Source: Pseudoalteromonas sp. R3
GTDB lineage: Bacteria; Pseudomonadota; Gammaproteobacteria; Enterobacterales; Alteromonadaceae
DNA: 64,000 nt
Reading direction: 5' to 3'
Assembly (NCBI RefSeq): GCF_004014715.1
Contig: NZ_CP034835.1
Location: 1,860,001-1,924,000, forward strand
In this document: piece after piece, positions 1-8,661 of the stretch
How positions within the stretch are numbered: position 1 is the first letter of the stretch
Layout of the letters: the number at the start of each line of letters is the position of its first letter
Notes under the pieces: model-generated
What the model was told of the DNA's origin: nothing
Database searches by the model: none
What the model saw: the letters and a program-made list of their open reading frames with translations, nothing else
Translations under genes and position numbers: made by a program

Positions 1-897
1 ATGAATAGGGTGGTGAACGGTACCTATTTGATCTGCAACCTTTTGCGCAGCTGCCAGATCAGGTGAGCCTTCAAGTCCGATAGAAAAGGAGTGTAATTTT
101 GGCCACCAGGCCTCACTCGCACCATCGTCTTCTATGCGACGTGCGGCAAACTTTTGAGTGATGGCGGAGATAACCGATGAGTCGAGGCCGCCAGAGAGCA
201 ACACGCCATAAGGTACATCACACATTAACTGACGCTTGACCGCTGCTTCAAGTGCGTCTTTGACTGTTTCTGCAGTGGCTTCGTTATTTTTAACTGCCTC
301 AAACTTTTGCCAGTCTCGCTGATAATAGGGCCTTAGGGTGCCTTCTTTGGAATAAAGATAGTGCCCTGGCGGAAACTCTTCAATCTGGTTGCAAATTGGT
401 GTGAGCGCCTTCATCTCACTGGCGACATAAAAGTTACCATGCTGGTCCCGCCCTGTGTATAGCGGGATAATACCAATGTGATCGCGACCGATCAAATAGG
501 CATCTTCCTGTTCATCATACAGACAAAAGGCAAAAATACCGTTCAGGTCATCGAGGAACTCAGGACCTTTTTGTTTATATAATGCCAGCAACACCTCACA
601 GTCTGATTGAGTCTGGAACGTGAAGGGCACAGTGAGCTTTTGAGCCAGTTCTTTGTGGTTATAGATTTCGCCATTGACTGCAAGAATGTGGGTTCGCTCC
701 GGGTTATAAAGTGGCTGGGCACCGCTGGATACGCCTACAATGGCGAGTCGCTCATGCACCAGAATGGCTTTATCACTGGCATATACACCGGACCAGTCTG
801 GACCGCGATGTCGTAATCGCTTGGACATTTCTATTGCCTGCTCGCGCAGAATGGCTGGATCTGATTTGATCTCCAGCACACCAAAAATTGAACACAT
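1..897 (-). CDS. asnB: Asparagine synthase B, glutamine-hydrolysing (partial, 3' end outside window)
   Basis: Makes asparagine from aspartate, ATP and glutamine in the cytoplasm. The first 299 codons are visible. The protein begins MCSIFGV, so Cys2 is free to be the class II amidotransferase nucleophile after Met removal. The glutaminase domain follows (RLRHRGPDWSG, NGEIYNH), and then the ATP pyrophosphatase loop LLSGGLDSS near residue 230. The reading frame is open to base 1, so the C-terminal half lies outside. The ATG at 897 is fixed by the family's invariant MCSI(F) start. It stands alone, with a 168-bp gap to the pcp operon transcribed the same way. Confidence 0.93.
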   Translation of the reverse strand, partial: MCSIFGVLEIKSDPAILREQAIEMSKRLRHRGPDWSGVYASDKAILVHERLAIVGVSSGAQPLYNPERTHILAVNGEIYNHKELAQKLTVPFTFQTQSDCEVLLALYKQKGPEFLDDLNGIFAFCLYDEQEDAYLIGRDHIGIIPLYTGRDQHGNFYVASEMKALTPICNQIEEFPPGHYLYSKEGTLRPYYQRDWQKFEAVKNNEATAETVKDALEAAVKRQLMCDVPYGVLLSGGLDSSVISAITQKFAARRIEDDGASEAWWPKLHSFSIGLEGSPDLAAAQKVADQIGTVHHPIH

Positions 898-1021
898 AAT
901 AACCTCATTCCTGTTAACTATTATTATCGAGCGGACACACTGGTGCCATCTCGTGCCTTTAGTACTATCAGAAATGAGATCGCAAGTCACATAAAAAACA
1001 GCGATTTTATTGGATAGATTC

Positions 1022-1059
1022 CGCCCTGTTTTGGTGCGCAGATGAACCAAAACAGGGCG
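1022..1059 (-). terminator. Perfect 14-bp stem after pcp
   Basis: CGCCCTGTTTTGGT at 1022-1035 pairs perfectly with ACCAAAACAGGGCG at 1046-1059 across a 10-base loop. It begins 7 bases past the pcp stop. There is no clear U tract on the minus strand, so it may instead be an mRNA-stabilising hairpin. Confidence 0.6.
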
Positions 1060-1065
1060 TCTGTA

Positions 1066-1743
1066 TTAGTGAGTGGTACCAGCAGCGATTTGAAGATCAC
1101 TGTCATGGCGCAGAGCGGATAAAATCATCACTTTAAGTGCATCGACAACCATAGGTACACTCATGCTGGGTGCACCTGCATGGTGCAGTGCCTGTTCGGG
1201 TAAGTAAGGAATATGGATAAATCCTCCCCGACAATTTAGCTGGTGCTCATGGATATAATGAAGTAACCCATACATCACATGGTTACACACATAAGTGCCA
1301 GCGGTGTTTGATATGCTGGCCGGGATATGCGCCTGTCTCAGATCATTGAGCATGTGTTTTACTGGCAACGCGGCAAAATAAGCTGCCGGGCCACCTGCCA
1401 ACACGGGGGTATCTATGGGTTGTGCCCCCGCATTGTCTGCGATGCGGGCATCATTGACATTGATAGCCACGCGCTCGATAGAAATATCGGCGCGACCACC
1501 AGCCTGACCTACACACAGCACGAGCGACGGGGCATACTTATCAATGGCTCGGTTGAGCTGTGTCAGAGCATGGTCAAACTCGCAGGGGAGTTCTTTGGTT
1601 CGAATCGTGTATTCACCAATATGGCAGCCATCGAGCTGGTGAACTGCCTGCCACGAAGGGTTAACCGATTCGCCGCCGAAGGGTTCAAACCCGGTCAATA
1701 AAACGGTTTTGTGTGGTCCTTTAGTCATTGAAGATAACTCCAT
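1066..1743 (-). CDS. pcp: Pyroglutamyl peptidase I (peptidase C15)
   Basis: Removes N-terminal pyroglutamate (5-oxoproline) from peptides. The 225-residue product has the C15 landmarks: [15 protein letters not shown] at the N-terminus, a Glu in [13 protein letters not shown], the catalytic Cys in [14 protein letters not shown] and the catalytic His in [11 protein letters not shown]. It is the last gene of a five-gene operon and overlaps the end of the DUF979 gene. Met6 (base 1728) is an equally plausible start because family members usually begin only a few residues before the TGFEPF motif. The neighbours for 5-oxoproline processing fit this function. The identification is firm. Confidence 0.93.
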   Translation of the reverse strand: MELSSMTKGPHKTVLLTGFEPFGGESVNPSWQAVHQLDGCHIGEYTIRTKELPCEFDHALTQLNRAIDKYAPSLVLCVGQAGGRADISIERVAINVNDARIADNAGAQPIDTPVLAGGPAAYFAALPVKHMLNDLRQAHIPASISNTAGTYVCNHVMYGLLHYIHEHQLNCRGGFIHIPYLPEQALHHAGAPSMSVPMVVDALKVMILSALRHDSDLQIAAGTTH

Positions 1744-2740
1744 ACATGAGCAAGATGTTGATAGCCAATAGGGACAGAGCAGTTGGGATCTGTACCTTAA
1801 TGACCTGATACTTGTCTTTTAAATCTAATAGCGCTGCAGGGACTATATTGAAGTTGGCTGCCATAGGTGTCATCAGCGTGCCGCAGTAGCCGGAATACAT
1901 GCCAATTGCAACCAGTGGAGCCGCACTTGCACCATGGCCCTGAATTAAGAAAGGCACAGCAATACCGGCTGTCATGACAGGGAAGGCGGCAAATGCATTG
2001 CCCATGACCATAGTAAACAAGGCCATACCAACACAATAAATAACCACAAGCATAAAGCGATTATCGGGGGATACAAACAGCGTAACCAGCTCCTGAATAG
2101 CAGTGCCTGTATTGGCTACAATGAATACACCACCCAGCATTGCAAGCATTTGTGGCAGGATTGCGGCCCAGCCAATGGAGTCAACCAGGCGGCGTGATTC
2201 ACCGAGCGCCTGAACCGGACTGCCTCCTGTGAATTTCCAGCTGACTAGCAAAGCAATTGTACAAGCCAGAGTCAGTGCCGCCAGGGTGACATGGCTCTGA
2301 TCGAAGACAAACAGACTCCCAATCTGGATATCCTTGAGAACAATGGTACAAATGACAGTGACAATGGGGATCAGGACCGCCGGAATAAACAATTTATTAC
2401 CGATCTTCCTGGCACTGGTTGTTTGCTCTTCCTCACTGGGCATATCATAGTGGCCCATCGAAACCTTGCCCATGCCCGCCAGTACGGCGATGAGTATGAC
2501 AAACACACCTACCCAGCGATAGGTGAGACTTTCTCCAAGGTAAGTGAGAGATAAATCGCCAAATAAGAAAACGCTGCCAAACAAGCCCCAGAATAGTGCT
2601 GTGGTCAGTCGTTTGGGGTGGCGTTTATCTTGTAGCGTTTTTATGACCAGAAACAGTACGACAAAGCCGATAAGTAAATAGATATTTTCAATTGACAGTA
2701 AAGCAGGCTGCGCGTCAACAGTGGATCTCATCGCACTCAT
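1721..2740 (-). CDS. DUF979 family inner-membrane protein
   Basis: A 339-residue, strongly hydrophobic protein with about nine to ten predicted membrane segments. The pairing with the DUF969 gene (start and stop overlapping at 2737-2740) and with pcp is characteristic: these two families are normally encoded side by side and are presumed to form a two-component permease. Their placement between 5-oxoprolinase subunits and pyroglutamyl peptidase suggests that the pair imports 5-oxoproline or pyroglutamyl peptides. That substrate is inferred from context only. The stretch NTGTAIQEL and the [15 protein letters not shown] segment are the most conserved-looking polar parts within the membrane region. 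Confidence 0.82.
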   Translation of the reverse strand: MSAMRSTVDAQPALLSIENIYLLIGFVVLFLVIKTLQDKRHPKRLTTALFWGLFGSVFLFGDLSLTYLGESLTYRWVGVFVILIAVLAGMGKVSMGHYDMPSEEEQTTSARKIGNKLFIPAVLIPIVTVICTIVLKDIQIGSLFVFDQSHVTLAALTLACTIALLVSWKFTGGSPVQALGESRRLVDSIGWAAILPQMLAMLGGVFIVANTGTAIQELVTLFVSPDNRFMLVVIYCVGMALFTMVMGNAFAAFPVMTAGIAVPFLIQGHGASAAPLVAIGMYSGYCGTLMTPMAANFNIVPAALLDLKDKYQVIKVQIPTALSLLAINILLMYGVIFND

Positions 2741-3480
2741 GCAAGTTCCTCCCTTACTGCCGAGCTCTGAGCATCTGATTGACTTTGTTCAGCATGCAGG
2801 GCAACTTGTGCGCGTATTTTGGCTTCAAGTCGTGCCAGACGGAACAGGTGAACAATTAATGCAGCAATGGCGGTCGGAATTGCCCACAGACCAATATGTA
2901 GCGGCTCAATGCCTGTTATGCCATTTTCTCTTAAGAAAGCATCCATCAATAGTACGGCGCCAAAGGCAATGAATATATCTTCACCAAAAAAGACAGCAAT
3001 ATTGTCACATGCCGCCGCATGTGCACTGATCAGGTCCTTAACGGGCTTAGGTAAATCACCATGCAGGTTGCTCGCGGCGCCGAGCGCCATAGGGGCAAGC
3101 AAAGGGCGCACGGTCTGGGGCTGGCCCGCAAGATTAATTAGGCCCAATGCGGCGCTACATTCACGTACGACAAAATAGACGCTCATGATCCTCGCTGTGG
3201 TTGCACCTTTGATACTCGCTATCCAACTCTTGGCATGTTGTTGTAAGCCATATCGTTCCAGGATCGCAATTACGGGGAGCAAGAGTAAAAAGCTTGCAAG
3301 CTGGCGTGAATTAAGAAACTTCTCGCCGAAGGTTTCCAGTATAGTCAGAAAGTCTAAGCCTACTGCCCAGCCCGTAACGACACCGGCACAGGTTACAACC
3401 AGCAGAGGGTTAAACCGCAGGGCAAATCCGAGGATCACCACTACAATCCCACTCAGGGGTAAAAAATTAAGTTCACTCAC
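2737..3480 (-). CDS. DUF969 family inner-membrane protein
   Basis: A 247-residue membrane protein with about six hydrophobic segments and a charged cytoplasmic tail. It is the usual partner of DUF979. Its stop overlaps the DUF979 start, and its own ATG overlaps the pxpC stop (3477-3480), so translation of the three genes is probably coupled. A polar stretch SNLHGDLPKPVKDLI lies between membrane segments. The presumed job, together with DUF979, is uptake of pyroglutamate or its peptides. This rests on the operon and not on a recognised transport motif. Confidence 0.82.
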   Translation of the reverse strand: MSELNFLPLSGIVVVILGFALRFNPLLVVTCAGVVTGWAVGLDFLTILETFGEKFLNSRQLASFLLLLPVIAILERYGLQQHAKSWIASIKGATTARIMSVYFVVRECSAALGLINLAGQPQTVRPLLAPMALGAASNLHGDLPKPVKDLISAHAAACDNIAVFFGEDIFIAFGAVLLMDAFLRENGITGIEPLHIGLWAIPTAIAALIVHLFRLARLEAKIRAQVALHAEQSQSDAQSSAVREELA

Positions 3481-4412
3481 GAAAAACTCCTGTCGCGATG
3501 GGTCAGCGCTATGCGCAATTGATTGAGATGATTTTGTTGTTTTTGTGTTTCCTGGCGCGCCTCGGTTTGGGTAGTCAGACTAAAGCTGATCTGAGCGCCT
3601 GCAGCAAGCTGGGCAAAGTGTCGCAGATCGGCACTGATCACCTGAGCTATCATCGGGTATCCACCGGTGGTCTGGCAGTCGTTCAGTAAAACAATGGGCG
3701 CTCCGGTTGGGGGCAGCTGAATCGTACCAGGTAGCACAGCCTGACTGTTTATCGTAACCTGATGACTGAATTGGGAGGAGGTATTGAGTCTCATGCCCAT
3801 CCGATTGCTGTCGGCTGACACCTGCCATTGCTGGCTGCACAACAGTTGCTCTGTTGAGTGTTTCAGGTGTTTGCAATGGGGACCAGGCAGCACGCGGATA
3901 TGGTTTAGGTAGGGCGGTTGTAATGCTCCTATACTTTGTTTTTCTGAACAGGTTTTATAGCTTAGCTGGTCTGCTGCAGATAACGCTTTACCTTCTAATC
4001 CGCCAAATCCTGCCTGTAGATCTGTGGAGTCAGAGCCCATGACAGGATGGAGGTTAAAGCCACCTTCTACACTGATATAGGCGCGTAGTGCGCTAGGGCT
4101 GGAAGCAAAACTGAGCACTTGTCCGGGTCTTGCGAAGTAACGCCAGCCTGGTGTCAGTGCACCGTCGTCCAGGCGCGCATTGAGATCGCCGCCGGTCAAG
4201 GCGAAGTTGGTTGGCTGGTGAAAGCACAACTGACTGAGACCGACCGTGATTTCAAGGACCGCAGTATCAGGAGGGTTGCCCAGTAAGATGTTGGCAATTT
4301 TCATCGACATAGGGTCGAGTACGCCGCTTTGTGTTACCCCCAGATGACGATAGCCATATCGGCCAAGATCCTGAATACACATCAGAACACCAGGTTTAAT
4401 GATTTCTAGCAC
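3477..4412 (-). CDS. pxpC: 5-oxoprolinase subunit C (KipA/AHS2 carboxyltransferase fold)
   Basis: A 311-residue protein of the biotin-dependent carboxyltransferase (AHS2/KipA) family. It begins MLEIIKPGVLMCIQDLGRYGYRHLG, the family's signature start, with NILLGNPPDTAVLEIT, FALTGGDLNA and an SDSTDLQAGFGG segment further on. In bacteria PxpA, PxpB and PxpC together hydrolyse 5-oxoproline to glutamate at the cost of ATP. The gene overlaps pxpB by 7 bp upstream and the DUF969 gene by 4 bp downstream. No pxpA is adjacent, so the third subunit must be encoded elsewhere or be missing. Confidence 0.9.
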   Translation of the reverse strand: MLEIIKPGVLMCIQDLGRYGYRHLGVTQSGVLDPMSMKIANILLGNPPDTAVLEITVGLSQLCFHQPTNFALTGGDLNARLDDGALTPGWRYFARPGQVLSFASSPSALRAYISVEGGFNLHPVMGSDSTDLQAGFGGLEGKALSAADQLSYKTCSEKQSIGALQPPYLNHIRVLPGPHCKHLKHSTEQLLCSQQWQVSADSNRMGMRLNTSSQFSHQVTINSQAVLPGTIQLPPTGAPIVLLNDCQTTGGYPMIAQVISADLRHFAQLAAGAQISFSLTTQTEARQETQKQQNHLNQLRIALTHRDRSFS

Positions 4413-5062
4413 AGCCCCTCCTTTTGAGGTACAAATTTGACGTTATCACCTGGCTGGAGCAAACAAGGTGAGTTGGCTTGAGCATCGAATAATCGCGTTG
4501 AGCTGTGGCCTAGCAGTCGCCAGCCACCGGGAGAGGCACTGGGGTATATCGCACTGAGGTCTTCTGCAATGGCAACTGAACCTGCAGGTACTTGTGTTCG
4601 TGGCGAATCCAGTCGGGCGACCTGAAGTTGTTGTGGCACCGTTCCCAGATAGGCAAAGCCTGGTAAAAAGCCCAGAAACTTGACCTGATAAACTGGTGTA
4701 CTGTGCAGCTCAACAATGTCCCGTGGTGACAGGTCTAGTTGAGCGGCCAGTGGTAAGAGATCTGGGCCAGCTTCTTTGCCGTAGATAACCGGGATAGTGT
4801 GCGTGGTTGGATGAAAATCTGTTGCGCTCAGCTCCTGCCAGAGCGTCAATAGTCGTTCTTGCCAAGTGTTACAGTGAGTGGGGTTTCTTAGAACCAGCGT
4901 GATGGAGGTTTTTCCAACCACTATGTCACTGCCAATCTCCAGTTGTTGTAAGTGGCGATGCAACGCAAACAGTCGGTTCTGTTGAGCATCATCGAGTCGG
5001 GCGCAATTAAGGTCAAGCACCACAGCTTGCTCACCAAGTAGATAAGTCAGTTCCTGATTCAT
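4406..5062 (-). CDS. pxpB: 5-oxoprolinase subunit B (KipI/AHS1)
   Basis: A 218-residue protein of the AHS1/KipI family. The typical C-terminal core is present: PVIYGKEAGPDLLPLA, then FLGFLPGFAYLG, then PRTQVPAGSVAIA and YPSASPGGWRLLG. It is the first gene of the operon pxpB-pxpC-DUF969-DUF979-pcp and overlaps pxpC. With PxpA and PxpC it forms the ATP-dependent 5-oxoprolinase. Bacillus KipI is also a kinase inhibitor, but the operon favours the metabolic role here. The ATG at 5062 follows a short spacer from a pepA terminator region. Confidence 0.9.
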   Translation of the reverse strand: MNQELTYLLGEQAVVLDLNCARLDDAQQNRLFALHRHLQQLEIGSDIVVGKTSITLVLRNPTHCNTWQERLLTLWQELSATDFHPTTHTIPVIYGKEAGPDLLPLAAQLDLSPRDIVELHSTPVYQVKFLGFLPGFAYLGTVPQQLQVARLDSPRTQVPAGSVAIAEDLSAIYPSASPGGWRLLGHSSTRLFDAQANSPCLLQPGDNVKFVPQKEGLC

Positions 5063-5213
5063 GGTTTCTTATTGTCATTTTATTATTGTCACACAAGGCT
5101 AACCCTGAGGTTATGCCGGCGCGGCGTGGTACCCGAGGCAAAGAATAGCAAGCTTATCATTGACTGTCTTGCACAATGTGTCCAACGCTGTCAGGGTGTG
5201 TTCACAGAGATGC

Positions 5214-5243
5214 AAAAAAAAGCCATGCAGTGGTCGCATGGCT
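5214..5243 (-). terminator. Rho-independent terminator of the aminopeptidase gene
   Basis: AGCCATGC (5221-5228) pairs with GCATGGCT (5236-5243) around a 7-base loop. On the minus strand the stem is followed by seven U residues (the A run at 5214-5220). It starts 20 bases past the stop of the aminopeptidase gene. Confidence 0.8.
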
Positions 5244-5262
5244 CTCTTAGGTTGGGATTTTG

Positions 5263-6777
5263 TTAGTTGCTTAAAAGCCACTCGCTTAGCAGGCGAACAC
5301 CAAATCCGGTGCCGCCCGCAGAGACTTCGCCTTTACCAGAGGAAGCCAGTGCATTGCCAGCAATATCAATGTGTACCCAGCGTGTCTCACCCGCAAAATG
5401 TTGCAAGAAAGAGGCTGCCGTAGTAGCGCCCGGGCCACCTGAACCAATGTTAGCGATATCCGCAATGTCCGACTTCAGCATATCTTTGTAGCCCAGCGGA
5501 AGGCGCCAAAGTGGCTCATTAACGGCCTTGCCAGCCACAGTGAATTCAGAGATCAGATGTTCGTCGTCAGAGAAAACTGCTGCATAGCGGTTACCCACGG
5601 CACGAATTTTTGAGCCTGTTAATGTGGCCAGGTCAACCATGACTTCTGGTTTGTAATAGGTACGGGCATACCACATCGCATCACTCAGAACCAAGCGGCC
5701 TTCAGCATCGGTATTTAGGATTTCTACGCTCAAGCCCTCGGCAGTACGTAGCACATCACCCGGTGCTATTGAGTTTTCAGAGACCATGTTAGCGGCCATA
5801 CCCATCACAGCGACGACGTTCACATCGGCTTTAGCCAAGGCCATCGCCTTTACTGTGCCCAGTACAGCTGCTGCACCGGCCATGTCTGATTTCATACGTG
5901 CAATCGATTTACCGGTTTTAATACTGTAGCCACCAGAATCAAATGTGATCCCTTTGCCCACTAGTGCGATGGGCGTGTCGTTATTACCTTTATAATGTGC
6001 AACGACCAGACGGGCACCTTCTTTACTGCCTCGACCAACGCCTTCCAGTGCATTCATGCCCAGAGACTTAAGCTGCTCAGGCTCAAGAATTTTTACTTCT
6101 ACGCCGTATTGCTCAAGTTGTTTGGCTGCATTAGCAAAATCAACAGGAGTCATTTCGGTGGGCACTTCAGAGGTTAAGTCTCTTGCCAAGAATACGCCTT
6201 GCTCAATGTAGCTTAAAGTGGTGTATTCAGCCTGAGTTTTACTCTGGTCATCCACATTCAGGCTATAGGTCATGGTGTGTGTGTTCGGCTCTTTTTTATA
6301 TAATTCAAATGTGTGGTCACGCAAATTGGCACCATGCGCATATTGAGCCGCAAGTTCGTGGTTACTAAGCTGACCATTAAAACCTTTGATTGCGACACTG
6401 ACTGTGTCTACCTCTTTTTTCTCAAGTTTCGCGTGCAGATTACCACCAAGTTTAGCCATCTTAGCGCTGTCTAGTTCTTCAAGCTCGCCCAGACCAACGA
6501 CAAGGATACGCTGATGCCTGGAGTCAACAGGAGCAAGTACTTCGACGACTTTGCCATAGTCACCAGAAAACTTGTCCGCTTCGAGTGCCTTGGTAAGCTG
6601 TTTGCGGGTATCTCTGTCGAGGAATTTAAATGCATTGCTTTGCTCGTTATCCTGAAATACGACCAGTGCATTCGTCTTTTCATTCAGTTTATTGGTGAAT
6701 TGGATATCAGCGGCAAGCGCCGATGCAGATCCGAAAAGGGCAACACTGAGTGCGCACAGACGAGTAGATAATGACAT
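5263..6777 (-). CDS. Leucyl aminopeptidase, M17 family, with signal peptide
   Basis: A metallo-aminopeptidase of the PepA/M17 family, 504 residues. The catalytic domain carries VGKGITFDSGGYSIK (residues about 273-287, with the metal- and substrate-binding Lys and Asp), KSDMAGAAAVLG, and the family signature NTDAEGRLVLSD (about 355-366). Unlike cytoplasmic PepA it begins with a clear signal peptide, MSLSTRLCALSVALFG followed by SASALAA, so it is probably periplasmic or secreted. That suits digestion of external peptides in a protein-degrading marine bacterium. It is transcribed away from the methionine sulfoxide reductase gene. No recognised operon partner lies beside it. Confidence 0.92.
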   Translation of the reverse strand: MSLSTRLCALSVALFGSASALAADIQFTNKLNEKTNALVVFQDNEQSNAFKFLDRDTRKQLTKALEADKFSGDYGKVVEVLAPVDSRHQRILVVGLGELEELDSAKMAKLGGNLHAKLEKKEVDTVSVAIKGFNGQLSNHELAAQYAHGANLRDHTFELYKKEPNTHTMTYSLNVDDQSKTQAEYTTLSYIEQGVFLARDLTSEVPTEMTPVDFANAAKQLEQYGVEVKILEPEQLKSLGMNALEGVGRGSKEGARLVVAHYKGNNDTPIALVGKGITFDSGGYSIKTGKSIARMKSDMAGAAAVLGTVKAMALAKADVNVVAVMGMAANMVSENSIAPGDVLRTAEGLSVEILNTDAEGRLVLSDAMWYARTYYKPEVMVDLATLTGSKIRAVGNRYAAVFSDDEHLISEFTVAGKAVNEPLWRLPLGYKDMLKSDIADIANIGSGGPGATTAASFLQHFAGETRWVHIDIAGNALASSGKGEVSAGGTGFGVRLLSEWLLSN

Positions 6778-6843
6778 TGATTAAACCCTCAATAACTAAT
6801 TTGGGATTCGTTTTACCTTAAACAAGGCGATTAATTAATTAAA

Positions 6844-6858
6844 TGTCGTTGAACGACA
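6844..6858. promoter_or_regulatory. Palindrome TGTCGTT-G-AACGACA
   Basis: A perfect 7-1-7 inverted repeat in the 192-bp region between the divergent aminopeptidase and Msr genes. Its size and location suit a regulator's binding site. The regulator is unknown. Confidence 0.4.
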
Positions 6859-6969
6859 CAGAATCCTAGTTAAAGTGCTGGCAAAAAGGTTTTTTGTACA
6901 GAAAGTGAAAGTGACGGCTTGCTTATGCGGTCTCACTAGGCATCTGAAATCAATTTTAAGGGATCCGGC

Positions 6970-8258
6970 GTGAATAATCGACTTATTCTGGGTTTGATGC
7001 TATTGGGGGAGTGGGTTTTACCCAAGCCAACGATACCTCCGTTAGCAATATGCCAGACGAAGCTAGTTCGCACATTAAAACTCTGGTACTGGGATCTGGG
7101 TGTTTTTGGGGAGCAGAGAAACGCTATGAGGCTTTGCCTGGCGTGATTGATGCTGAATCCGGCTATGCTGATGGCCGTGGGTTTCATGCAAGCTACAAAG
7201 CGATTACCGCACCGAGCCGGCGGTTTGACCCCAACAATTACGCCGAAGTGGTTCGGGTTACCTACAACGCTAGCCGTCTATCCACCGAATCATTGCTAAA
7301 AGTGTATTTTGAAAGTCATGATCCGACACAGAAAAACCGCCAGGGCAACGATGTTGGCACTCAGTATCGTTCGATCATTCTGTATACGGAAGAAGCGCAG
7401 AAAACCAAAGCAGAGGCATTACAGGGGCAATATCAGGCACTGCTGAGTGAAGCAGGATATGGTCCCATTCAAACTGCACTTAAGCCGTTAGTGGCTTTTG
7501 TCAGGGCGGAAGAGTATCACCAGAACTATTTGGTCAAAAATCCCAATGGTTATTGCCCGGATCACAGTACAGGCGTGACCTTTAAACAAACTGAAGAAGA
7601 AATTATCGACAATAAGCCATTAATGATTGGCAAGCATATCGTTGTTATTGATGCGCCTTATTGCCCTTACTGTGAAAAATTCAAGCAACAAGTCGTAAAT
7701 GATTATCAGGGCACCATTGCGCTACATTATCGGCGTGCAAACCAGTTGCAGGGATTAAGTATAATGTCCGCAACCTGGGCGACACCGACTATCTTGTTTT
7801 TAGAGGCTGGTAAAGAAGTCGCAGGCTTTCAGGGTTACATGGATCGTGATGAGTTTTACCGTGCACTGGGCGCTTTCAAGCTAGGTGACAGTGACGCATT
7901 TAAAACGGCATTTGAGCAAGGGACAGACCGCCCGTTTTGTAAGCAATATGATTTGTTTAAGCAAACCGGTGATGGTGTATTCATTGACAAGTTAAGCGGG
8001 CAGGCTTTATTCGATACTAAAGACAGGTTTAACTCAGGAACCGGTTGGCTGTCCTTTAAGCACCCCGTAGCTGGCAGCGTTACCTATCATGAAGATAATA
8101 GCCATGGTATGCAGCGTATAGAGATCCGTTCTAGTTCTTCTGGGATCCACTTAGGTCATGTGTTTGCCAACGAAGGTCCGGGTGGTAGCGATCGCTACTG
8201 CATTAATGCGACCGTATTGGAGTTCAAATCCAGGCAGGAGTACCAGATAAGCAAGTAA
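6970..8258 (+). CDS. MsrA-thioredoxin-MsrB fusion, exported; apparent frameshift in the signal peptide
   Basis: Repairs oxidised methionine. Domains in order: MsrA (GSGCFWGAEKRYEALPG with the catalytic Cys; EYHQNYL), a central thioredoxin-like domain (VIDAPYCPYCEKF, CPYC redox pair) and MsrB (SGTGWLSF, HLGHVF, RYCIN with the catalytic Cys). The two-Cys-pair zinc site of many MsrBs is absent. The uninterrupted frame starts only at GTG 7011, which has no spaced ribosome-binding site. A GTG at 6970 does have one (AAGGGA, 6958-6963) and encodes a hydrophobic leader, NNRLILGLMLLG, in another frame. One extra G in the GGGGG run at 7005-7009 would join them and give a signal peptide ending near FTQA. 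A sequencing error is more likely than a real break. Confidence 0.87.
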
Positions 8259-8293
8259 CTGTCCCGCACTAAAATTAGATAGATGCTAAAGGA

Positions 8294-8488
8294 TTAGCAT
8301 CCAATCGCCTGCGATAATGGGCAGTTATTAATTGACTCTTCCCAACAAAAGCGGTTTTCAGTTGGCGCACAGTTATTAAAGTAGCTTTTAGGGCGACCGC
8401 CTGCTACTTGAGGTGTTACCTGAAGTGCTAATGTTGCTTTGTCCGCACTGAGCCTTTTGATGCATTTTTTATTCAAATTGAGTTTCAT
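8294..8488 (-). CDS. Orphan GG-leader peptide (RiPP-precursor-like)
   Basis: A 64-residue peptide. Translation should begin at ATG 8488, which has AAAGGA 8 bases upstream, and not at the upstream ATG 8521. Residues 1-31 are leader-like (MKLNLNKK..., then ...TPQVAGG). After the double glycine comes a 33-residue Cys-rich tail with Cys40, 48, 56 and 64, spaced exactly eight apart (C-x7-C-x7-C-x7-C). The leader resembles those of short natural-product precursors, often annotated as class I lanthipeptide-like, in this order of bacteria. No modification enzyme or peptidase-transporter gene is nearby, so any maturation would act in trans. The second such peptide is at 47053. Function is unknown. Confidence 0.72.
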   Translation of the reverse strand: MKLNLNKKCIKRLSADKATLALQVTPQVAGGRPKSYFNNCAPTENRFCWEESINNCPLSQAIGC

Positions 8489-8661
8489 TTTGATATTCCT
8501 TTTAGAATTTGTAGTGTTCATATAGTGAACAGTTAAACATTAGTACATCTCATGCTAGCGTGTAAATCTGTTTAACTTAACTGTTTGTAAACAATTGTGT
8601 CACAAAAATGAGTTGGGTTTTTAGACTGAAAGAAGTGAAATAGCACCTATACTGGAGGGTA

